A DNA stretch of 64,000 nucleotides from Camellia lanceoleosa (lineage: Eukaryota > Streptophyta > Magnoliopsida > Ericales > Theaceae), in the NCBI GenBank assembly GCA_025200525.1, contig JANUSC010000050.1, positions 434,001-498,000 of the forward strand, written 5' to 3'. Position 1 is the first letter of the stretch, and every line of letters begins with the position of its first letter. A program made the translations under genes and the position numbers. Below, one piece after another: positions 57,265-64,000 of this stretch. Below the pieces are notes generated by a model, which had not been told where the DNA came from, searched no databases, and saw nothing but the letters and a program-made list of their open reading frames with translations.

Positions 57265-58157
57265 TGTCATGACCCAAACTTGCCCCTATAGGTTTAGCAT
57301 CATAACCGGCCAGTAACCCTTGAATTACCAAAGGCCTCTTAACAGAATGACATGTAATAAGGGGTAGTGGAAGAAAATATAGAAAATATACATTGTCCAT
57401 AGAGCTGTCTTAACATATATGAGACAGAGATCTTCAAAACAAACTTATATATATATGAGACGTCATAGATACAATAGTCTTATGTCACCCATATACACAG
57501 ATGAAGTCAAAAAAAGAACATAGCCCAATGTATAGAAAAGCAAAACAAAACAAAAACATCTGTAGCAAAGTTACAAAACTAGACATCTCAAAAGAGAACC
57601 TCCCCGGAAGGCATAGTGGCTGGCTGACCCAAAACTCCAAGCAGCAGCTTAGGCTTGGTCATGTGCCTACTCACCTACATACATAATATAAATAATGAGC
57701 GGAAGCCCAATGATTAATAATAAAGTAAAGGGTTTAAAGGAATGATGTCCATAACAGATTCAGAAATTAGAGTTCATATCAGAAATGGGTTCGTATTCAT
57801 ATTCTTGTTCAAACTACATACATAAATCAAAGTTCATGCTTCATCATACATGGTACATCCAATAGCGTTATGATGCTTGTCAGTTCCAAAAGGAACCTTC
57901 GGTATCGGGAACTTGTAATATAATTGGGCCTCAGTATTATTACCCTTATGCAAGGGCCATGAGACCACGGTATTGTTACCCTTGGACAAGGGCCTTGTGC
58001 TTGTAGACCACGGTATTATTACCCTCGGGCAAGGGCCTTGTGCTAAGGATACCACGAATACTTGTCAAAAGTTGGACATTCATTCATTGATACAGAACAT
58101 AGCATTTCAGAAAGCAAATCATTTCTTGTCATATCATATCATATAGGAAAATACTTA
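57265..58157 (-). repeat. LTR fragment (element e), cut by element d
   Basis: On the minus strand it ends GGTTTGGGTCATGACA-like at 57265, the end of a chromovirus LTR. AGTGG precedes it (57260-57264). About three copies of a 45-50 bp unit with ccacggtattattaccc and gcaagggcc lie at 57940-58050. It is interrupted at 58158 by GACGT and element d, and its rest would lie beyond the window. Confidence 0.6.
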
Positions 58158-59159
58158 GACGTTGTAACAACGCCCGCGGGGGGCCTCGCTACAGTTCGGA
58201 CTCGATTTTGTTACGGTTCTAAATCTGAACCAAAGAGTCCAAATCCGGCAAATCGTTTTGAAGAAAAACAGATTTTTTGAAAGAAGTGCCAAACATGGAC
58301 TGCTTTGCCAGATAACAGAGTCGCCACCTAAATATTTTAAAACGGGAAATTTAGGAAACCCTAACTCGGTGCCAAAAGGCCACGTGTCCGTCATCACCAA
58401 AGTTGGCTCGGGAACTTGGGTACGATTAGGGAAGGTCACATCGTGAGCACTATTCTCGGTCAAAGACCGGCCTCTACTAACCATGATATCTGATTTTGAA
58501 AACATTGTATGCTCTTATTCCGATTATTAGCCTAGGTTACTATGTGATGCTCGCAGCAAACAAGTATAGACTGGGTCGTCTGAATTGGAACAAAACATGG
58601 ATTTGCCACCCTCAGGTGGGCTTAGGAAAGCAATGATTTTGCCACTATCTAGTGGGCTTAAAGCATCGATTAATTGTCCCAATTCGTATAACTCAACCTC
58701 CACCCACAGCATTCAAGGCGCTTATATCACATAAGCATTTAGCCTCATGGTAAGCATGCTATCATGGCAACACTCACACGCATGCAAGGATGCTAAAGCA
58801 TAAAACTCACCGAGTACTCCAAGCCAAACAGAAGCTTATTAGAAATCATGCATGATCCTAAATGCTGAAATGCCTAATGCAACACATAAAATGCAACTAT
58901 AAAGCTCGGCTATTCTAAACATGGCATATGGAATGCAACAACTATCAAGTACTCAACTTGGAATTGAAATACGATGCAATTTGTATGATGTGCAGAGTCT
59001 ATGCAAAACAGATGAATGATGCAAACATCTTTGTCATCTTTGTATGCTAATTGAAACATGCCCTATATCTAACCATCCAAAGCGGATAAATAAAAGGGAG
59101 AAAGACGTGGGGTTGGAAGACATACATCACACTCACCCACACTTATTACAATTGTGCCC

Positions 59160-59245
59160 TCGCGCAGAGGGTCCGAATAAATATACAGTCCGAATAAAAG
59201 AATATACAGTCCGGATAAAAGAATATACAGTCCGGAAATAAATAT
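59160..59245. repeat. Short tandem repeat (about 20 bp)
   Basis: Four copies of tccgaataaa(agaa)tatacag. Confidence 0.85.
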
Positions 59246-59687
59246 ACAAATTCTAATTAATTGACAAATTAAACTAAGAAAGTCAGAATCAAAAGCCGTG
59301 GACCGCTTGCTTCGATAGAGATTGCTGTTGGTCGCCTCGGAAATCCACTGGGATGCCCTGATTAGCCTCTGTTTGCAGTATTTCTCGAAATGCGCGCCGG
59401 ACTCTGAAAAAGTTGCCAACTCTGGATTTTGCTGTAACAGAGAGCAGGAAAAGGGCACAGCAGTGTATTTCACAAATATATGCATGCCTCGATCCTCGTG
59501 CCACCAATCACGCATATCGATGCATAATGGCCGAGGAACCGAATTGCACAACTCAATATAGGATGAATGCAGAGGAATCGGAGTACGGAATGTACCTCGT
59601 TTCCCATGCGATATGCATGATATGCATGAAATGCAACTAATATATGATATAGCATGCACAATGCCATGACAATGAGATGTCTCGAAA

Positions 59688-60570
59688 TGCGTGTCCATAG
59701 ACACGCAAACCGAGAGATGTGGAATGACATGCGAAATGCAATGATGGGCTTACACCGACATGAGAGGGCCTCAGCCGCACTCACATGGGATGCCGGAAAG
59801 ATGAAAGGAGGTGCCTCGAAAAGCGTGTCCACTTGACACGCAAACTGAGGCAATGATGTAAAATGCAAAACGGAAGAAATGGAAGGTGCCTCGAAGTGCG
59901 TGCCCGCGAGCACGCAAACCGAGGCGATGATGAGATGAGAATCGGATGAAACCGAAGTGCCTCGAAGTGCGTGCCCACAGGCGCGCAAACCGAGGCGATG
60001 ATGAAAGATGAAAATCGGATAAAATCGAAGTGCCTCGAAGTGCGTGCCCACGGGCGCGCAAACTGAGGCGATGATGAAAGATGAAAATCGGATAAAACCG
60101 GTGCCTCGGCGTGCGTCACAGCGCCGCAAACCGAGGCGGCGATGAAAGATGATAATCGGATAAACCGAAGTGCCTCGGGCGCGTGCCTGGCGCGCGCAAA
60201 CCGAGGCGATGATGAAAGATGAAAATCGGATAAAACCGAAGTGCCTCGAAGTGCGTGCCCACAGGCGCGCAAACCGAGGCGATGATGAAATGGGATAATC
60301 GGATAAAACCGAAGTGCCTCGAAGTGCGTGTTCACAGGCGCGCAAACCGAGGCGATGATGAAATGGGATAATCGGATAAAACCGAAGTGCCTCGAAGTGC
60401 GTGCCCACAGGCGCGCAAACCGAGGCGATGATGAAATGGGATAAAAAGGCATACGGAATGCGACGATGGGCTTACACCAACACGGGAGAGCCTCAGCTCA
60501 CTCACATAGGAGGCCGTCGGATAAAAACGAGGTGCCTCGAAGTGCGTACACACGGACACGCAAACCGAGG
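59688..60570. repeat. Tandem stem-loop array of element d (about 69-73 bp units)
   Basis: GCCTCG recurs at 59888, 59959, 60032, 60103, 60172, 60243, 60316 and 60389, with diverged units at 59688, 59813 and 60535. Each unit is GCCTCG, TGCGTGCC, loop, GGCGCGCA, CGAGGC, then gatgatgaaa. Arm pairs vary together: GCGTGTC/GACACGC, TGCGTGC/GCACGCA, and TCTCG/CGAGA in place of GCCTCG/CGAGGC. Confidence 0.95.
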
Positions 60571-61199
60571 CAATGCAAAAATGATACAAATGGCATGAGA
60601 AACGACATGCAAGCATGGCAATGGAATTTCAGCACCTAAATGAAGGGGGAAACAGCCCCGAGACAATTCGAAATGACACCCGAAGCATGCATTCATCCCG
60701 AATATGTGAAATTAAGCCCCGAAATGGCCTATAGCCATGCTATACATGCGAAATATGATCATGGCAGCAAGAACAGCAGCAAGGCAGTCCCAAATATGGT
60801 ATTTTTCAGTAACAAACATGGCCAAAATGCAAGCATAGATAGATCAATCATAGCATGCAAAGTTAGTGACCAAAAGAGGAGTATTGAGACAAGTGATATA
60901 TGCAAACCCCAAATGGACAAACTTTCTTCTACAACATTGAAGATGAGATAAAAATAAGCACAATTTCAGAAGATGACATCCTCAAAATTAGAATACAAAC
61001 ATGCTATAAAACCCATGCAAAGTAGGCTTCCAAATAGGCTATATCATGAGACGTGCAATACGCACACCAAATGACAAAACTTTCTTCATGGAATATGTAA
61101 AGAGGGTCAAAATAAGACCAAAGTCAGTAGGGGTCGAAGCCCCAAAAACAAATAGAGATAGGTCAAAATTGCATGCAAAAAGTGGCACACTTGATGAAT

Positions 61200-61450
61200 A
61201 TTGAAGGAGGTGGTATATACAAGCACCAAATGGGGTTGAGCCTCTCTACAATGTTGTAGAGGGGCTCAAAATAAGCACAAAACCAGTAGGGGTCGGACCC
61301 CTAAAAACAAAAGGAAATAGGCCTAAACTAGCATGCAAGATATTGGCATAAAAGCTAGGTATTGAAACAAGTATATCATAGAAGCATCAAATGAAGTTGA
61401 GCCCTTCTACAAAGTTGTAGAGGGGCTCAAAACAAGCACAAAAGCAGTAG
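61200..61450. repeat. Pair of units with long hairpins
   Basis: Two units about 150 bp apart, each with TTGAGCC, CTCTACAA or CTTCTACAA, a 2-base loop, TTGTAGAG, GGCTCAA: a stem of about 16 bp. The (b) LTR has a related GAGCC...GGCTC hairpin at 20093-20126. Confidence 0.8.
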
Positions 61451-62029
61451 TGGTCGGAGCCCCAATTCTCAACCAATTAGAGTATAAAATTGAGCTAAGA
61501 AAAAGCCCTAAAAGTTGGTTTTGAATACTCACCCTTGAAGACTTGTCTTTCTTTGCTTCTTGGCTTTGATTTGTAGCTTCTCAACCTCTGAAATTCACCT
61601 CCTTGCTGCTGAAATGATGGTAGGGATGGTGAGGCTAGGTGTTGATGAAGGAATGGCCTTGACACTTGAAGCTTTTTTGGAGTTTAAAGCTTTGGAAATG
61701 GAGGATTTTGGAGGGGTGATCTTGAGACAAGTTTTTCCAACCTTGAAGAAGGAGCTATTGGTCCCCTTAAATAGACAAGAAATAGGGTGTAAAAGGGGAG
61801 GGAAAGCACCCAATCTTTCCCTCCCGAAATATCCCCCGGATGCCCCGGGATATGTTGGAAGATATCCGGACAGCTGGGACAGGCTGGAAAGCAAGAATCC
61901 GGTCGGCCAGGTAAATTTGTGGGAGGTGGCCGGCCACCCCACTCGGCCGGCCACCCCTACATGGCCGGCCACCGTGAAAAATGAAGTTTTGAATTAGTGG
62001 CCGACCACCATGCCAATGTGTCCTCCCAG

Positions 62030-62270
62030 GTGTGTAAAACAAAGATCCAAGGTTGGAATTTGGCAACACTGAAGCAGGAGCCACAACATAGAGCTTGAAG
62101 GAGAGGCTCAAAAATGAAACTCAAATTTACTGGCCGGCCACCAACTTTTAGGGTCCTCCAAGATGTGTAGAACAAGGTTCCAAGGTCGGAAATTGGCAAC
62201 ACTGAAGCAGGAGCCACAACATAGAGCTTGAAGGAGAGGCTCAAAAATGAAAAAAACAATTACTGGCCGA
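62030..62270. repeat. Two direct repeats of about 124 bp
   Basis: gcaacactgaagcaggagcc and acatagagcttgaaggagag occur in both units, each followed by tactggccg. Confidence 0.85.
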
Positions 62271-62449
62271 CCAGTATTTTTTAGGGTCCTCCCAAGTCCC
62301 CTGATCACAAATATGTAGCTTTGGTTGGAAGAAAATACCCCTAGGGTGTTCAACATTGGCCCGGAAGTGAGAAAAACGGGCTCCGGAGGAGCGAAACTGG
62401 TTATCTGGGATAATTGCTGGCTTCTCCCCCCCCAGTGATCTTCCTGATG

Positions 62450-62990
62450 TTGAAACAGAGGTACCTGCCAAGTTTGAACAAAAACTAATGAGAAATGAAC
62501 GCTCGGGGCCGAAACCGAGCAAATCGGGATCCCGAAAATGGGCTGCAGGTGCCGGAAGTGGTGTTCAGCATCGAAGTGGGTATCTGCGACCCCAGTGTCC
62601 TCTGGAATGACAAAACAGAGGTACCTGCCAAAAATCGGAGAAAATGGATGCGAAATGAATGCCCGGGACCAAAACCGCTCAATTTGGGGTCCCGAAAACC
62701 GGCTATGAGCACCGAAAGTGGCATACGGCCACGAAGTGGGCATCGGGGGCCTCAGGGTTCCTCGAAATATTAAAACAGAGGTCTCCGCCAAAAACCGGAG
62801 AAGGCTGATGCAAAATGAAAGCTCGGGACCAAAACCGCTCGGTTTGGGGTCCCGAAAATGGGTCGCCGGGCACCGGAAGTGGTGTTCGGCTGCGAAGTGG
62901 GCATCAGGGGCCCCAGTGTCCCTCGGAATACTAAAACAGAGGCACATGCCAAAAACCGGAGAACTCGGAGATGGTTGGGCGGTCCCGAGC
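62450..62990. repeat. Tandem repeat of about 160 bp (3.5 units)
   Basis: aacagaggtacctgcca and variants at 62452, 62611, 62772 and 62932. Units carry ctcgggaccaaaaccgctc and ggggtcccgaaaa. Confidence 0.9.
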
Positions 62991-63302
62991 CGAGGCACAC
63001 GGCCTAACGGCCCCGAAAACCGGGAACCGGGCTCCGAAATGGGCAAAATGGCCTACGGCCACGAAAAGTAGCTCACGGCCACCGGGAGATAATCTGCGGG
63101 ACCACCCTTCCTCAGAAAGAAAAGCAGAAAACCAAGCCTAGTTCGCAAACCGAGACAAGGTAGAGAAGATGGTTCGGAGGTCCGGAGGCAGGGCGCGCGG
63201 CCGCGACTCTGAGACTTCTGAACGAGCACAGTATGCAACATCACCGAGCGCTCAACCGGTGACGCTCGAAGTCTTAAGGTCGGTCAAAAATGGGTGTCTC
63301 TG

Positions 63303-64000
63303 ATTGCCCCTCTTGATGTAACTCGAAGTCAAGAAGTGACGGAGTGAATGTCAAAGCCGAGACGACCCATTTTGACAAGGCCAAGACTTAGACAATCATA
63401 CAAGATAAGCAGAGAATGTGTGCCCGGCGGGGCAAAATGCAAAATGATAGGCACGGAGCCAGATGATCATGCAAGTGCAGCAAGCTGTAATGAAGCAAGT
63501 ATTCGCAAATAGATGCAACAGTTATAAGCAAGAAGGCCAAGCAAACAACTACATTTCATGCAGTTAGGAATGCGGAGAATCATTGAATTCTCATCGCGTC
63601 TCACACGGAGAAGATACGATACCTGCGCGATTCGTCTGGTCGCACCAGCCTCAAATGAACCGTACATACAATATCGTGCCTGCAAAATAGAGAAATGCAA
63701 CAAGAACAATATGCTAACAACATATATTCAATGCGATTCCTGTAATTCGAAAAGTTTTGACACACGCAGTGTCGGCAAGTGAATGCAAATCTAACCACAT
63801 TTCATGCAGAAAGGATTGCAGAAAGGATGTAAGAAAATTATTGCAATTCTCACTGTGAATACAGTGTGCATTTGTGATAGATACACAAAGCGAACGTGTG
63901 TGATTGATACACCAAGCGAACATGTGTGATGATACACACCAAAGCGAGTGTGATGGATACACTATATGAAGCAAAGCGTGATGGATACACAAGATGAGCA
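63303..64000 (-). other. PPT and 3' internal end of element d
   Basis: PPT AAGAGGGGCAAT at 63303-63314 (minus). The block to about 63690 matches 28344-28726 of element b. Beyond it, at 63830-64000, are tandem units with GTGTATC and CACAC words, such as GTGTGTATCATCACAC, and a perfect CACTGT/ACAGTG hairpin near 63850-63867. They occupy the same place as the arrays of element b. Confidence 0.75.

Larger units (their letters stand above)
58163..63302 (-). repeat. 3' LTR of element d (5.14 kb)
   Basis: One of the longest LTRs in the window. It contains the arrays at 59160-59245, 59688-60570, 61200-61450, 62030-62270 and 62450-62990. GGCCGGCC words cluster at 61925-61975. The first dinucleotide is CA where TG is expected. 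No gene is supported; the many overlapping frames at 59069-60616 and 62108-63071 are open by repetition. Confidence 0.8.
58163..64000 (-). mobile_element. Element d: Ogre/Tat-like giant, 3' LTR and 3' internal end
   Basis: The LTR ends at TGTAACAACG (58163) after a likely target site GACGT (58158-58162). The LTR start, CAGAGACACCC on the minus strand, lies at 63302 after the PPT AAGAGGGGCAAT. Internal sequence then runs off the window. It is related to element b by the shared pre-PPT block, LTR start and LTR parts. Confidence 0.8.

Noticed and set aside
59470..60452. 312- and 223-codon minus frames
   Set aside because: Open by repetition of the 71-bp LTR array; several overlapping frames are equally long.
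62108..63071. 312-codon minus frame and 92-117-codon plus frames
   Set aside because: Lie in the LTR of element d and consist of 160-bp repeats; no domain recognised.

Overview
This is plant nuclear DNA, most likely from a dicot; I cannot name the species. It is AT-rich and intergenic, and nearly all of it is LTR retrotransposons, long-TIR foldback elements and MITEs. I see only one convincing host gene: an intronless S-protein homologue (SPH, self-incompatibility S1 family) at 50979-51431 on the minus strand. There is no bacterial, organellar or CRISPR content and I recognised no tRNA or rRNA gene.

Layout. 1-2718: 3' end of a Ty3/gypsy chromovirus (integrase tail, broken chromodomain, PPT, 3' LTR). 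2719-4548: MITE debris. 4549-36290: one nested block of about 31.7 kb with an AAAAT target duplication, inserted inside a MITE whose halves lie at 4221-4548 and 36296-36370. The host of the nest (element c, minus strand) has about 2.4-2.5 kb LTRs, a tRNA-iMet-like primer site and a gag gene but no recognisable pol, like the TR-GAG class. Two elements landed in it. Element a (8049-17277, minus, TSD C[C/T]GAC) is a Tat-lineage Ty3/gypsy element with gag, protease, RT, two RNase H domains, integrase, an antisense extra ORF and a 102-bp tandem array. Element b (19158-33156, plus, TSD GTAAG) is an Ogre/Tat-like giant with a 4.43-kb 3' LTR, a truncated 5' LTR, no gag-pol, and about 3 kb of tandem arrays before its PPT.

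36296-43490: AT-rich DNA with hAT-like MITEs and foldback elements. 43491-50010: a complete but decayed Ty1/copia element (TSD ATAGT) whose primer site is complementary to its own LTR rather than to a tRNA I recognise. 50090-50633: a PIF/Harbinger-like MITE (TSD TAA). 50979-51431: the SPH gene. 51944-53405: foldback element and two inverted MITE copies. 54415-64000: a second nest of minus-strand Ty3/gypsy pieces, ending in a 5.1-kb Ogre-like LTR (element d) and the 3' internal end of that element.

The most unusual signal is a shared design in the tandem arrays of elements b, d and a. Each array uses a different word, but nearly every unit is a short stem-loop, and where neighbouring units differ the two stem arms often change together (for example GAAACA/TGTTTC versus GAGACA/TGTCTC, and CTCTC/GAGAG versus TTCTC/GAGAA). 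This suggests structure-preserving turnover of the 3' region and LTR of these giant elements.
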